In this document: one piece after another, positions 1 to 8,113 of the stretch
Numbering within the stretch: the first letter of the stretch is position 1
Layout of the letters: every line of letters starts with the position of its first letter
Assembly: GCA_019455045.1 (NCBI GenBank)
Contig: JACFND010000028.1
Coordinates: forward strand, 1-32,922
Direction of reading: 5' to 3'
From: Flavobacteriia bacterium
Lineage (GTDB): Bacteria; Bacteroidota; Bacteroidia; Flavobacteriales; Weeksellaceae
DNA: 32,922 nucleotides
Position numbers and translations under genes: made by a program
Notes under the pieces: generated by a model
Databases searched by the model: none
What the model was told of the DNA's origin: nothing
Seen by the model: the letters and a program-made list of their open reading frames with translations, nothing else

Positions 1-647
1 ATCGCATAAATATTTCCGCCCTCGTGCGGTTCATATCCGTTTCGGTCATTGACCAGAAAGTAATTCGGGATGTTGTAAGACCATTTGATTTTGAACACAA
101 ATTTTTCACCCGGTTTCAAAGGTGTTGGCGGAATCACACGCATCATGGTTCCGTTGACATAATAGGCCAAATCCTTGTTGTCAGCCGTTTTCACATAATG
201 AACATCAAAACCGCCGTCAAATTTTTCTTCCATAAAAGTTCTTGAAAAATCAGCTGCAGAAATCTGATTCTTTGGCGCTCCCTGCTGTGTATAAGCATGA
301 TAAGACGAATCTTTTTTTCTGAGATTCTGATCCATCGACAGCCACAGATATTCAAGTTTGTCGGGCGAATTGTTGTGATAGGTGATTGTTTCTTCGCCAT
401 TCAGCGTATTTTTCTGATCGTCGAGCACCAGATTCATTTCATAATCCACCTGCTGCTGATAATACAAAGGACCGGGTGCACCCGAAGCGGTTCTGAACTG
501 ATTGGGCGTCGGTAACAAATCATACAGCTGATTGAACGGATTGCTGCTGTCGTGTCCCTGAGTGGTCTTATAATCCTGATTTTGTGAAAATAAAAACATC
601 GGCAAAACGGCAACTGCCATTGCCAACATTGATTTTGTAAAGTTCAT
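1..647 (-). CDS. M1-family metallopeptidase (aminopeptidase), N-terminal part, cut by window edge
   Basis: The reading frame opens with ATG at 645-647 and runs off the left edge without a stop, giving about 215 residues. It begins with a signal peptide (MNFTKSMLAMAVAVLPMFLFSQ), so the product is exported. The following text (YYQQQVDYEMNLVLDD, then LNGEETITYHNNSPDKLEYLWLSMDQN) matches the N-terminal beta domain of secreted Bacteroidota M1 aminopeptidases, where the substrate-side domain precedes the catalytic domain. The zinc motif HExxH lies outside the window and cannot be checked. It is divergent from the dihydrofolate reductase gene; a near-consensus -7 element (TAACTTTA, minus strand, 665-672) lies 18 nt upstream of the start. 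The family call rests on the N-terminal domain only. Confidence 0.75.
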   Translation of the reverse strand, partial: MNFTKSMLAMAVAVLPMFLFSQNQDYKTTQGHDSSNPFNQLYDLLPTPNQFRTASGAPGPLYYQQQVDYEMNLVLDDQKNTLNGEETITYHNNSPDKLEYLWLSMDQNLRKKDSSYHAYTQQGAPKNQISAADFSRTFMEEKFDGGFDVHYVKTADNKDLAYYVNGTMMRVIPPTPLKPGEKFVFKIKWSYNIPNYFLVNDRNGYEPHEGGNIYA

Positions 648-767
648 CTGTGTGTTATTTTTGATAAAGTTAAAAAAATCAACAGAAAATTGAGGTTATT
701 TTTTGATTTCAAATTCAAATCCCGAACAAATCAGTTGAGGGAAACATCAGAAAAAACAGGAATTTGC

Positions 768-775
768 TAAATTTG
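768..775 (+). promoter_or_regulatory. -7 promoter element of dihydrofolate reductase gene
   Basis: TAAATTTG matches the Bacteroidota TAnnTTTG -7 consensus and lies 22 nt upstream of the ATG at 798. No TTG is seen at the usual 17-23 nt upstream, so only half of the promoter is convincing. Confidence 0.45.
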
Positions 776-797
776 TTAGCGTTTAATCAGAACCATT

Positions 798-1295
798 ATG
801 ATTACATTAATCGCTGCGGCCGGTGAAAACAACGAGCTCGGCAAATTGGGGTACGGCAACAATGCGCTTTGGGATTTGCCGGATGATTATCAGAGATTCA
901 AAGAACTTACCTACGGACATCCGGTTATCATGGGCCGACGGACTTTCGGAACTTTGACCGACATACTGACGGGCAGACTGAATATCATTCTGACCCGAAA
1001 TCCCGATTTTGTTGCAATAGGTGCAGAAACCGCGCAGACGATGCAGCAGGCGATCGACAGGGCAAAACAGGAAAATCCGGATATTTTTATCATCGGCGGC
1101 GGTGAGGTTTTCAAACTAGGCATTGGACTTGCCGACCGGATCGAACTGACAAGGGTTCATTCAAAATTTCCGGATGCAAATACATTTTTTCCGGAATTTT
1201 CTGAAAAAGACTGGAGACTTGAAAAGTCGATTGAACATCCGACGGATGACAGACACAAATACAGTTTCAGTTTTCAGACCTGGGTAAGAAAGTAA
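798..1295 (+). CDS. folA: Dihydrofolate reductase
   Basis: The 165-residue product is the normal length for a bacterial dihydrofolate reductase, which uses NADPH to reduce dihydrofolate to tetrahydrofolate for thymidylate, purine and formyl-Met synthesis. Visible marks are the N-terminal MITLIAAAGENNELG strand and loop, the W25-D-L-P-D-D30 active-site block followed by FK (D30 aligns with the catalytic acid), VIMGRRTFGTL (NADPH-binding region) and IFIIGGGEVF (the conserved Gly-Gly near residue 100). It stands alone: the gene to its left is divergent and the Mur ligase gene to its right is convergent, only 28 bases away. No thymidylate synthase gene is next to it, although the two are often neighbours. 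Confidence 0.95.
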   Translation: MITLIAAAGENNELGKLGYGNNALWDLPDDYQRFKELTYGHPVIMGRRTFGTLTDILTGRLNIILTRNPDFVAIGAETAQTMQQAIDRAKQENPDIFIIGGGEVFKLGIGLADRIELTRVHSKFPDANTFFPEFSEKDWRLEKSIEHPTDDRHKYSFSFQTWVRK

Positions 1296-1323
1296 CAGAC
1301 ACAAAAAAAATTCGGAATAATAA

Positions 1324-2673
1324 TCACTCAAAAATCTCTTTCAGATCGATTCCGCCAAAGTTGGCAGAACTCATCATCAGAAATACTTTTCCTGATTTGT
1401 CGGTCTGTTCGAGAAATGATTTCAGTTCTTCAGAAACTGTGAAAACCTTGATCGACCGGTCTCCAAATGCATTTCTGATATCGTCGGGTGAAATCGGATC
1501 CATCCTTTTGATCTTCAATGCTTCGGGATTGTAATAAACAATTTTTTCATCTGCAGGATCAAGCGCACCTTTGTATTCTGTCAGAAATTTCGGATTCAGA
1601 CTGCTGTAAGTATGCAGTTCCAAAAATGCAATCAGTTTTTTGTCCGGAAACTGTTCCCTAACCGCCGCAGTGGTCGAAGTCACCTTGCTCGGTGCATGTG
1701 CAAAATCTTTGTAAGCAACAAAATCTGAATTTCTTTTGATCAGTTCCAATCGTTTGGAAGCGCCTTTGAAGGATTGAATGGCTTCGTAAAATTCATCATT
1801 TGAAATACCCATCTGAAGACAGATCAGTCTTGCACCTTCCAGATTGCTCAGATTGTGTCTGCCAAAAACTTCCAGGGCGATTTCGCCTTTTTCGGTATCG
1901 AGATAAGTGATTCCGTCTTTGATCGAATGTTTGGGTGCAGAATATGGAATCTTTTCGATTTGATTCTCAGAATTTTCAACGACTTTCTTTACATTTTCAT
2001 CTTCAATATTGTACACCACAGAACCGCCTTTGACAATGCTGTCGGTAAACAGTTCGAACTGATGAACATAATTTTCAAAAGTCGGAAAAACATTGACATG
2101 ATCCCAGGCAATACCGCTGATCAGCGCGATATTCGGATGATAAAGCAGAATCTTTGGCCTTCTGTCCAATGCGGATGAAAGATATTCGTCCCCTTCCATC
2201 ACCATATATTGATTTTCATGGGTGAGTTTCACCATTACTTCAAAACCTTCCAACTGTGCGCCCACCATATAATCAACATCTTTTCTGTGATGATGAAGCA
2301 CATGAAGAATCATCGAAGTGATGGTGGTTTTTCCGTGAGAACCGGCAATCACCACCCTGATTTTGTCTTTTGACTGTTCGTACAGATATTCAGGATAGGA
2401 ATAAATTTTCAGACCGAGCTGCTGTGCTTTCAGCATTTCGGGATTGTCGGCGTGTGCATGCATTCCGAGTATGACCGCATCCAGATCAGCAGTAATTTTT
2501 TCCGGAAACCAGCCGAATTCCTCGGGCAGGAGTCCGCGTTTTTTTAATCTTCCGGCCGACGGTTCAAAGATGGCGTCGTCAGAACCGGTCACCTGATATC
2601 CTTTTTGATGAAGTGCGATTGCGAGATTGTGCATTGCGCTGCCACCGATTGCGATAAAATGAACTTTTTTCAT
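1324..2673 (-). CDS. mpl: Mur ligase family protein, Mpl-like (UDP-N-acetylmuramate:tripeptide ligase)
   Basis: This 449-residue ATP-dependent Mur ligase resembles Mpl, which joins recovered L-Ala-gamma-D-Glu-meso-diaminopimelate to UDP-MurNAc during peptidoglycan recycling. Evidence: a Rossmann-like start (VHFIAIGGSAMHNLAIAL) with a GSD turn near residue 31, the ATP loop A110-GSHGKTT, MEGDEYLSSALD and the IALISGIAWDHVNVFPT block of the central domain, and the C-terminal KDFAHAPSKV (DxAHxP) segment typical of Mpl/MurC. In Bacteroidota such proteins are often labelled only 'peptidoglycan synthetase', so exact substrate use is inferred. Its ATG overlaps the stop of the upstream acyltransferase (TGATG), so the two are probably translationally coupled. 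It is the last gene of the RDD-NUDIX-acyltransferase-Mpl operon. Confidence 0.85.
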   Translation of the reverse strand: MKKVHFIAIGGSAMHNLAIALHQKGYQVTGSDDAIFEPSAGRLKKRGLLPEEFGWFPEKITADLDAVILGMHAHADNPEMLKAQQLGLKIYSYPEYLYEQSKDKIRVVIAGSHGKTTITSMILHVLHHHRKDVDYMVGAQLEGFEVMVKLTHENQYMVMEGDEYLSSALDRRPKILLYHPNIALISGIAWDHVNVFPTFENYVHQFELFTDSIVKGGSVVYNIEDENVKKVVENSENQIEKIPYSAPKHSIKDGITYLDTEKGEIALEVFGRHNLSNLEGARLICLQMGISNDEFYEAIQSFKGASKRLELIKRNSDFVAYKDFAHAPSKVTSTTAAVREQFPDKKLIAFLELHTYSSLNPKFLTEYKGALDPADEKIVYYNPEALKIKRMDPISPDDIRNAFGDRSIKVFTVSEELKSFLEQTDKSGKVFLMMSSANFGGIDLKEIFE

Positions 2674-3488
2674 CAGCTAAAAAAGTCTTGTGGTTCGTTG
2701 TCGAGCATGATTTCTTCGATCGGCTTGACTTTCAGGAATTCAGGCGACTGTTCGATGGCATCCATCACCATTTTCATAATTGAATCTGCATCGTCTTTTT
2801 CCCAGTCGATATTGAGCGGTTCTTTGAATTTCATGGTCGGCTTCCCTCCCATTTTTTTGATTTTCAGTCCCTTTTTGTCAAAAGCTCTTCTGAATCCGTC
2901 AATCACCACCGGCACCACTATCGGTTTGATGGTTCTGATCAGATGCGCAGTTCCTCTTCTTCCGGGCGCAAATGCGGTCGTCGTTCCCTGCGGAAAAGTC
3001 ACCACCCAGCCGTTTTCAAGCGCTTTTTGGATATTTGTAATTTCACTCATATCCACCTGACGGTTCACTTCCTTTCCTTTTGCGCGCCAGGTTCTTTTCA
3101 CGGTTATGGCGCCTGTGTATGCAAAAAGTTTGGTCAGGAAATTATTTTTCATGGTTTCCTCCGCAGCGATATAATAAAAGTCAATTTTTGGATTGAGCAG
3201 ATAAACCGGATTTTTGATCGTATTGGTAAAACCGTTGTTCACACTGCAAAAGACGTGATACATCGCAAATACATCCGCAAAATAAGTCTGGTGATTGGAC
3301 ACAAACAGCACATTGGTTTTTGGCAGATCTGCCAGATGTTCAGTCCCGCTGATTATCAGCTGATTGTATGCGCTGTACCGAAAATAGGTTGCACCGCCCA
3401 AAATAAAAATGAGCGATCTCTTTAAAAAATAGAGATGTCCGAAGGCATCTCTGTAAACGTTTTTCTTTACCGCTTTTTGCTTTGTCAT
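2673..3488 (-). CDS. 1-acyl-sn-glycerol-3-phosphate acyltransferase-like protein (PlsC family)
   Basis: The 271-residue product has the layout of a membrane-associated PlsC-type acyltransferase, the enzyme class that makes phosphatidic acid. A hydrophobic stretch near residues 22-36 (LKRSLIFILGGATYF) precedes VLFVSNHQTYFADV (66-72), the place of the catalytic HX4D motif. Later come FPQGTTTAF (165-173) at the place of FPEGTRS and a GRRGTAHLI segment. Both key motifs differ from the textbook form: the His-Asp spacing is five residues and the motif III Glu is Gln. I recall similar HQTYFAD and FPQGT forms in flavobacterial homologues, so this is probably a lineage-specific clade rather than a dead gene. 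The acyl acceptor is uncertain. Start ATG 3486-3488; a 30-base gap separates it from the NUDIX stop. Confidence 0.75.
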   Translation of the reverse strand: MTKQKAVKKNVYRDAFGHLYFLKRSLIFILGGATYFRYSAYNQLIISGTEHLADLPKTNVLFVSNHQTYFADVFAMYHVFCSVNNGFTNTIKNPVYLLNPKIDFYYIAAEETMKNNFLTKLFAYTGAITVKRTWRAKGKEVNRQVDMSEITNIQKALENGWVVTFPQGTTTAFAPGRRGTAHLIRTIKPIVVPVVIDGFRRAFDKKGLKIKKMGGKPTMKFKEPLNIDWEKDDADSIMKMVMDAIEQSPEFLKVKPIEEIMLDNEPQDFFS

Positions 3489-3518
3489 TATCCCACCCTT
3501 AGTTTAAAGACCACAAAT

Positions 3519-4154
3519 TTAAAGCATTTCCACCAATTCGGCGAATTCGCTTAAGATCATTGCTGTCGCACCCCAAATATACTCATTTCCGCCCAAATCA
3601 TAACCCGGAATTTCAACTTTCAAATCAGAAAAAGTTCTTTCAAAACTCGCGGGTTCAGCTCTCAGAAATGCACCCAGATCAATCGGCAGTATCTCGGCCA
3701 CTTCATGAGTCTGTGCGATAAAATCAGGCTGCTGGTCATAAAAACCGATGAACGGATAAACCAAAAAATTACTCGGCGGAATATAAAGTTCGGTCAGCTG
3801 TCTGATCACCTCAATGTCTTCATCAAAAACACCGATTTCCTCACAGGTTTCACGAACCGCAGTTCTTGAAAGTTCAATGTCTTCGGGTTCAAAAGATCCG
3901 CCGGGCAGCGAAATCTGATTGGAATGCACACCCTGATAGGTCTGACGAAGTGTAACCGGAAATTCGATATCGCCTTCGTCATTTTCATAAAGCATGATCA
4001 TCACCGCGGCCACTTTCGGATTTGTCTTTTTGATTTCTTCCATGTCAAATCTGTGCCGATAAGGCGGCGAAAGCTTCATCTGTGCTTTCTGTCCGGGCAG
4101 TTCGCCTTCAAAATTCTGAAGTCTGTATTTCAATTCGTCTAAATAAAAATCCAT
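3519..4154 (-). CDS. NUDIX hydrolase, coenzyme A pyrophosphatase-like
   Basis: This is a 211-residue NUDIX protein. The NUDIX box is seen as LPGGSFEPEDIELSRTAV followed by RETCEEIGV, including the REx(2)EExG metal-binding helix. The UPF0035-type flank (SLPGGSFEP...D) and the overall length fit CoA pyrophosphatases, which hydrolyse CoA or acyl-CoA to 3',5'-ADP and phosphopantetheine, but the substrate cannot be proved. I chose ATG at 4152-4154 over the in-frame GTG one codon earlier because the ATG overlaps the upstream RDD stop as TGATG, the same coupling seen between the acyltransferase and Mpl genes. Second gene of the minus-strand operon. Confidence 0.85.
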   Translation of the reverse strand: MDFYLDELKYRLQNFEGELPGQKAQMKLSPPYRHRFDMEEIKKTNPKVAAVMIMLYENDEGDIEFPVTLRQTYQGVHSNQISLPGGSFEPEDIELSRTAVRETCEEIGVFDEDIEVIRQLTELYIPPSNFLVYPFIGFYDQQPDFIAQTHEVAEILPIDLGAFLRAEPASFERTFSDLKVEIPGYDLGGNEYIWGATAMILSEFAELVEML

Positions 4155-4993
4155 CACATTTTTTGGGTATAGTAATTAAAATCCTTCATCACTGTGTCAA
4201 CAAAATCCCAATCGTTCTGATCGCTTTTGATTTCCATCACAGATTCGAGTTTGTCCCTCAGCCGTTTGATTGTTTTATAATCTTTTCTCTTCTTTGCATG
4301 GACAAAAGTATCCTTGATGATTCGCGCATCATTGTCGGTCAGTTTCACTACCTGACTGTATCTCGGAACATAATTTTCGCGAATGTCTTCGAGAATTGTG
4401 ATTCGGATCGATTCTTTTTCCTTTAATTTGAGCACAGTCGTTCCGGCAACAATATCACCGATCCGCTGTGAATTTTTTGTTCTGATGATTGAAAAAAACG
4501 CAACAAAACCACTCATCATAAACATCATCCAGGCAAGTATATAGGCTCTTTCTTCACCAAAGATCGGAATCAGAAAAAGCAACATAAACAGTCCGGTCCA
4601 GAAATCTACAAATCTGAAAACCCAGCGTGTGAAATATTCAGGAAATCCTGCACGGTAACCGTTGATTTTCACCACTCTGATGCCCATGATCATCTTTCCG
4701 AAAGTCTGACCGTTAAAAATCATTTCTGTCCAAAGCGAATAACAGATTGCCGGAAGCAGAAGAATCATATAAAGAATTTCATAAAAAGCAACCAGATCAA
4801 AGTAAGAATCAGTCTTCTCGTCAAACAGTGTAAAATCAATATTCAAAACCGAAAAGAAGAAATAACTCATCGCCCAGAGATAAACAAAAATCAGAAACAT
4901 ATCGATCAGAAATGCAACCAGACGCCGTCCCACGCCCGCATGACGGATATCGACATTTACATTCAAAGGGGTTTTGATTTTGATAAATTCCAT
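4154..4993 (-). CDS. RDD family membrane protein
   Basis: The 279-residue product (from ATG 4991-4993) belongs to the RDD family: VGRRLVAFLIDMF (R23, R24, D31) opens the first membrane segment, and NGQTFGKMIMGIRVVKING follows the second pair. Hydrophobic segments lie near residues 26-50, 68-90, 125-145 and 150-168. After them comes a soluble charged tail of about 100 residues. An in-frame TTG seven codons upstream exists, but the ATG gives the expected MEFIKIKTPLNVNV start. It is divergent from SpoIIM, and RDD proteins accompany the SpoIIM/DUF4129/MoxR/DUF58 set in other genomes, so it is likely functionally tied to the operon at 5087-10492 although it is transcribed with the NUDIX gene. No function is established. 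Confidence 0.85.
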   Translation of the reverse strand: MEFIKIKTPLNVNVDIRHAGVGRRLVAFLIDMFLIFVYLWAMSYFFFSVLNIDFTLFDEKTDSYFDLVAFYEILYMILLLPAICYSLWTEMIFNGQTFGKMIMGIRVVKINGYRAGFPEYFTRWVFRFVDFWTGLFMLLFLIPIFGEERAYILAWMMFMMSGFVAFFSIIRTKNSQRIGDIVAGTTVLKLKEKESIRITILEDIRENYVPRYSQVVKLTDNDARIIKDTFVHAKKRKDYKTIKRLRDKLESVMEIKSDQNDWDFVDTVMKDFNYYTQKM

Positions 4994-5039
4994 TCGGTTT
5001 AAAAAATTTGGCAAACGAATTCTTCAATTTATATTTTTA

Positions 5040-5047
5040 TATATTTG
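5040..5047 (+). promoter_or_regulatory. -7 promoter element of the SpoIIM-MoxR-DUF58 operon
   Basis: TATATTTG is an exact TAnnTTTG match 39 nt upstream of the TTG start at 5087, in the divergent spacer shared with the RDD gene. A minus-strand near-match (TCGGTTTG, 5060-5067) could serve the RDD operon. No convincing -33 element was found. Confidence 0.5.
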
Positions 5048-5086
5048 GACTGACAGAATCAAACCGATCAGAAAAATATACTGCAT

Positions 5087-6097
5087 TTGAGAGAAGCCGC
5101 TTTCATCCGACAAAATAAAGAAAAATGGTTGGAATTTGAAAAATCATTGTACAAATCTTCGGAAAACAAACCCGAAAGACTTGCCGAACTCTTTATTCAG
5201 ATCAACAATGATCTGGCTTATGCACAGACTTATTATCCGAAAAGCAATGTGATCAAATATCTGAATGCGCTGGCTGTCACTGCTTATCATAAGATTTACG
5301 GACACAGACGGACCGGAAAAGGTTTCAAAAGTTTTTGGACTTATGAGATTCCGATGATCATGTACCGCTACCGAAAATATTTTTATTTTTCGTTTGTCAT
5401 CTTTTTCCTGATGGTAGCAATCGGTGTGTTTTCTGCCATTTATGAACCCGAATTTGTACGCTCAATCCTTGGCGACGGCTATGTGGACATGACCGAAAGA
5501 AATATAGAAAACGGAGATCCGCTGGCGGTATACAATAACAGCAGTTCGATCGGAAATTTCAACAGTTTCTTTTTTATCGCATTCAACAACCTCAGAGTCG
5601 GTCTGACCTCTTTTCTGTACGGACTTTTTGGCGGTGTCGGTTCGCTGTATTTTATGCTGGTCAATGGTGTGATGGTCGGCAGTTTTCAGTATATGTTTAT
5701 TGAAAAAGGTCATTCCTTTTTGTCGCTCAGAACGATCTGGATGCACGGATCAATGGAAATGTTCGCAATGTGCATAGAAATCGGAGCCGGAATCCTGATG
5801 GGAACCAGCTATCTTTTTCCCGGAATCCTGACCCGAAAACAGGCGTTTTTTCAAAAAGGAAAAGCTGCGCTCAAAATCGTGATCAGCACCATGCCGTTTA
5901 CTTTGGCTGCCGCACTGATCGAAGGTTATCTGACCCAGTACGCCAAATCGATGCCGATCGCAATCGCAGCGCTGATCGTACTCGGAACGCTTGGTTTTAT
6001 CGCCTGGTATTATCTGATTTATCCGGTGAAAGTTTACAAAAGAAGCCACCGCGATTTTTCATATCTGTTAAACGAAATTGGTCATGAAAAGAATTAA
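5087..6097 (+). CDS. SpoIIM-like (stage II sporulation protein M family) integral membrane protein
   Basis: This 336-residue membrane protein starts with a TTG codon. The N-terminus MREAAFIRQNKEKW is the one I expect for flavobacterial members, and no ATG is near. The first 85 residues are a soluble helical region. Membrane segments follow near 104-124, 165-215, 225-247, 263-285 and 290-312. The family core shows as FNNLRVGLTSFLYGLFGG, NGVMVGSF and WMHGSMEMFAMCIEIGAGILMG; the HGSxE motif is conserved in SpoIIM domains. The organism need not sporulate: the domain is widespread in non-sporulating bacteria. First gene of the operon leading to DUF4129, DUF4350, MoxR and DUF58 genes, overlapping the next gene by 14 bases. 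Biochemical role unknown. Confidence 0.88.
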   Translation: MREAAFIRQNKEKWLEFEKSLYKSSENKPERLAELFIQINNDLAYAQTYYPKSNVIKYLNALAVTAYHKIYGHRRTGKGFKSFWTYEIPMIMYRYRKYFYFSFVIFFLMVAIGVFSAIYEPEFVRSILGDGYVDMTERNIENGDPLAVYNNSSSIGNFNSFFFIAFNNLRVGLTSFLYGLFGGVGSLYFMLVNGVMVGSFQYMFIEKGHSFLSLRTIWMHGSMEMFAMCIEIGAGILMGTSYLFPGILTRKQAFFQKGKAALKIVISTMPFTLAAALIEGYLTQYAKSMPIAIAALIVLGTLGFIAWYYLIYPVKVYKRSHRDFSYLLNEIGHEKN

Positions 6098-6893
6098 AGG
6101 ATTATTCTTAATCATTTTTCTGTTCGGATTCGGTTTTGGTTTTGCAGGCGAACCCGATGATGAATATTATGATGATGAATATTATGACGAAGATGTCGTC
6201 GTTGATGATGAATATTTCTACGATGATTATGACGAAGCAGAAACGGTTACGGAATACGATAGAAATTATCTGCCCACACCGACCGCCGAAGAAAGAGGTC
6301 AATCAAATTACAGCCAAAGACAGCTCGATCCAAAATTCAAGGACAATTACACCGGAAAGCGTTTTGATTATGACCGAAAGAAAAAAGAATACAAACCCTA
6401 CAACGGTCCGACGCTGAATCTGTCGTTCCTTTTTTCAAAAGCAGTAATGTACACGGTTTTGGCGCTGATTGTTTTTGCGATTATTTATTATATCATCAAA
6501 AATTCGGGCGGATTTGCATTTGGGTCGGACCGCAGGAAAATCAATTATGCGTCTGATGCGGAACAGTTGTTTGAAGACAGGGAAAATATTGAAAACAATG
6601 ATTTTGCAAAACTGATTCAAAAAGCAAAATCAGAAAACAATTTCAGACTCGCGATCCGTTATTATTTCCTTTGGGTGCTTCAGTCGATGTTTGACAAAAA
6701 ACTGATCGACTGGAACAAAGACAAGACAAATTTTGATTATTTCACCGAACTCGGAAAAAGTCCGATCAGCGATGATTTCTTCAAAAACACACATATCTAC
6801 GATTACATCTGGTACGGAAATTTTGAACTTTCGGATTCAGAATTCAAAACTGCAGAATCAATTTTTCAAAAAACACTGAAGAAACTGAAATGA
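6084..6893 (+). CDS. DUF4129-domain membrane protein with acidic tyrosine-rich N-terminus
   Basis: The 269-residue protein begins with a signal peptide (MKRIKGLFLIIFLFGFGFGFAG). A striking D/E/Y-rich stretch follows (residues 24-56), encoded in part by an exact 15-bp tandem repeat. One membrane segment lies near 112-136 (KAVMYTVLALIVFAIIYYIIK), and a cytoplasmic C-terminal half contains FRLAIRYYFLWVLQ and IDWNKDKTNFDYFTEL, the signature of DUF4129. ATG 6084 is preferred to an in-frame TTG two codons earlier because it opens the signal peptide directly. It overlaps the SpoIIM stop by 14 bases and its own stop overlaps the next ATG (ATGA). Function unknown; in this gene set DUF4129 proteins accompany the MoxR/DUF58 pair. 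Confidence 0.82.
   Translation: MKRIKGLFLIIFLFGFGFGFAGEPDDEYYDDEYYDEDVVVDDEYFYDDYDEAETVTEYDRNYLPTPTAEERGQSNYSQRQLDPKFKDNYTGKRFDYDRKKKEYKPYNGPTLNLSFLFSKAVMYTVLALIVFAIIYYIIKNSGGFAFGSDRRKINYASDAEQLFEDRENIENNDFAKLIQKAKSENNFRLAIRYYFLWVLQSMFDKKLIDWNKDKTNFDYFTELGKSPISDDFFKNTHIYDYIWYGNFELSDSEFKTAESIFQKTLKKLK
6156..6218 (+). repeat. 15-bp tandem repeat inside the DUF4129 gene
   Basis: GATGATGAATATTAT occurs twice head to tail (6156-6170 and 6171-6185). A third near-copy (GATGATGAATATTTC) lies at 6204-6218. The unit is a multiple of three and encodes Asp-Asp-Glu-Tyr-Tyr, so copy-number change would lengthen or shorten the acidic Tyr-rich segment without a frameshift. Confidence 0.85.
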
Positions 6894-8113
6894 GAAAGAT
6901 TTTTGGAAAATATCTGATGTTTGTTTTCGCGCTGATGCTGATCGGTTGCGACACTGATGATTTCAGCTGGTACAAAAGCTTTGAATCTGCGGACACAAAT
7001 CCGATGGGAACTTATGTGCTCAGAAAGGAATTGCCCAAAATTTTTCCAAATTCTGAAATTAAGGATATCAAAGGCAGAACCTATGATTTCTTTATGGATG
7101 AATATCTGACAGACGAACATTATTTTTTCATCCACAGCGATACTTATATCATCCCGGATTATACTTGGGAAGAAATCATGTATTATGTCAATCAGGGCGG
7201 TTCAGCTTTTATTTCGGCTTATAATTTCAGTTCTGAATTTACTGATTCGCTCGGTTTCAGCATCGATCAGTCATTTCCGATGAGGCCTGATTTTTCAGTC
7301 AGGTATTCAATCAAAAAACCGGAAGGCGAAAAAACTTATGTTTACACCAGTCAGTCAAAAAACAAATCTTATTTCAGCAGTTACAATCCCGATAACACTG
7401 AAGTTCTCGGTTATGCGGAATTTGACGAAAAAAGAAAAGAACCGAATTATATAAAAGTCTATTACGGAAACGGATATTTGCTGCTGCATACCGAACCGGT
7501 ATTGTTTTCAAATTACGAAATGCTCAAAAAAGACCATTTCAAATATGTAACCGATGCGTTTTCATATATAGACGATACCGGCATCATTTGGGACAATTAC
7601 AGAACAGAAAGAAGAAACCGGGTTTCATCAAATGACGACGGTGGATTTTTCAGCAGCCTTGGTTTTATCATGAAACACAGAAGTCTGAAAATGGCATTTT
7701 TGACATTGCTGGCGCTCGGAATATTGTATCTGTTATTCAATTCAAAACGAAGACAGCGCGCACAGGAAGTGATACTGCCCTACTCCAATCATACGCTTGA
7801 TTTTACAAAAACGCTGTCCGAGCTTTACCGCTACAATTCTGATCATACCGCGATGACAAAATACAAGATCAATTACTTTTTGGAACAGCTCAGACTGAAT
7901 TACAATATCACCGCAAGAGACACCGAAAAGGATTTTACCGATCTGCTTGCCGCCAAATCGGGTGCAGATCGGGATACCTGTCAGAATTTGGTCAATGTGA
8001 TCAATTCGTACCGAACAAGAAATTATCTCAACAAATCGGATTTTGTGAAAATCCAGTCAATCATAGAAACGTTTAACCGTAAAATAAAATTCAATGGAAG
8101 AAAATCAGGATAA
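6890..8113 (+). CDS. DUF4350-domain lipoprotein with C-terminal membrane segment
   Basis: The 407-residue product has a lipoprotein signal (MRKIFGKYLMFVFALMLIGC, Cys20 after LIG). The segment TNPMGTYVLRKELPKIFPN is the beginning of a DUF4350 region, which resembles type-1 glutamine-amidotransferase-like periplasmic domains. A membrane segment lies near residues 266-283 (LKMAFLTLLALGILYLLF), followed by a basic stretch KRRQR and a soluble, presumably cytoplasmic, tail of about 120 residues. The start overlaps the DUF4129 stop (ATGA), and the end overlaps the MoxR start by 20 bases. It is unusual that one protein appears both N-terminally lipidated and anchored by a later helix; either the Cys is an uncleaved anchor or the protein has two attachments. 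Confidence 0.8.
   Translation: MRKIFGKYLMFVFALMLIGCDTDDFSWYKSFESADTNPMGTYVLRKELPKIFPNSEIKDIKGRTYDFFMDEYLTDEHYFFIHSDTYIIPDYTWEEIMYYVNQGGSAFISAYNFSSEFTDSLGFSIDQSFPMRPDFSVRYSIKKPEGEKTYVYTSQSKNKSYFSSYNPDNTEVLGYAEFDEKRKEPNYIKVYYGNGYLLLHTEPVLFSNYEMLKKDHFKYVTDAFSYIDDTGIIWDNYRTERRNRVSSNDDGGFFSSLGFIMKHRSLKMAFLTLLALGILYLLFNSKRRQRAQEVILPYSNHTLDFTKTLSELYRYNSDHTAMTKYKINYFLEQLRLNYNITARDTEKDFTDLLAAKSGADRDTCQNLVNVINSYRTRNYLNKSDFVKIQSIIETFNRKIKFNGRKSG

Noticed and set aside
4155..4157. GTG start for the NUDIX gene
   Set aside because: The ATG one codon later gives the TGATG overlap seen elsewhere in the same operon and is the better choice.
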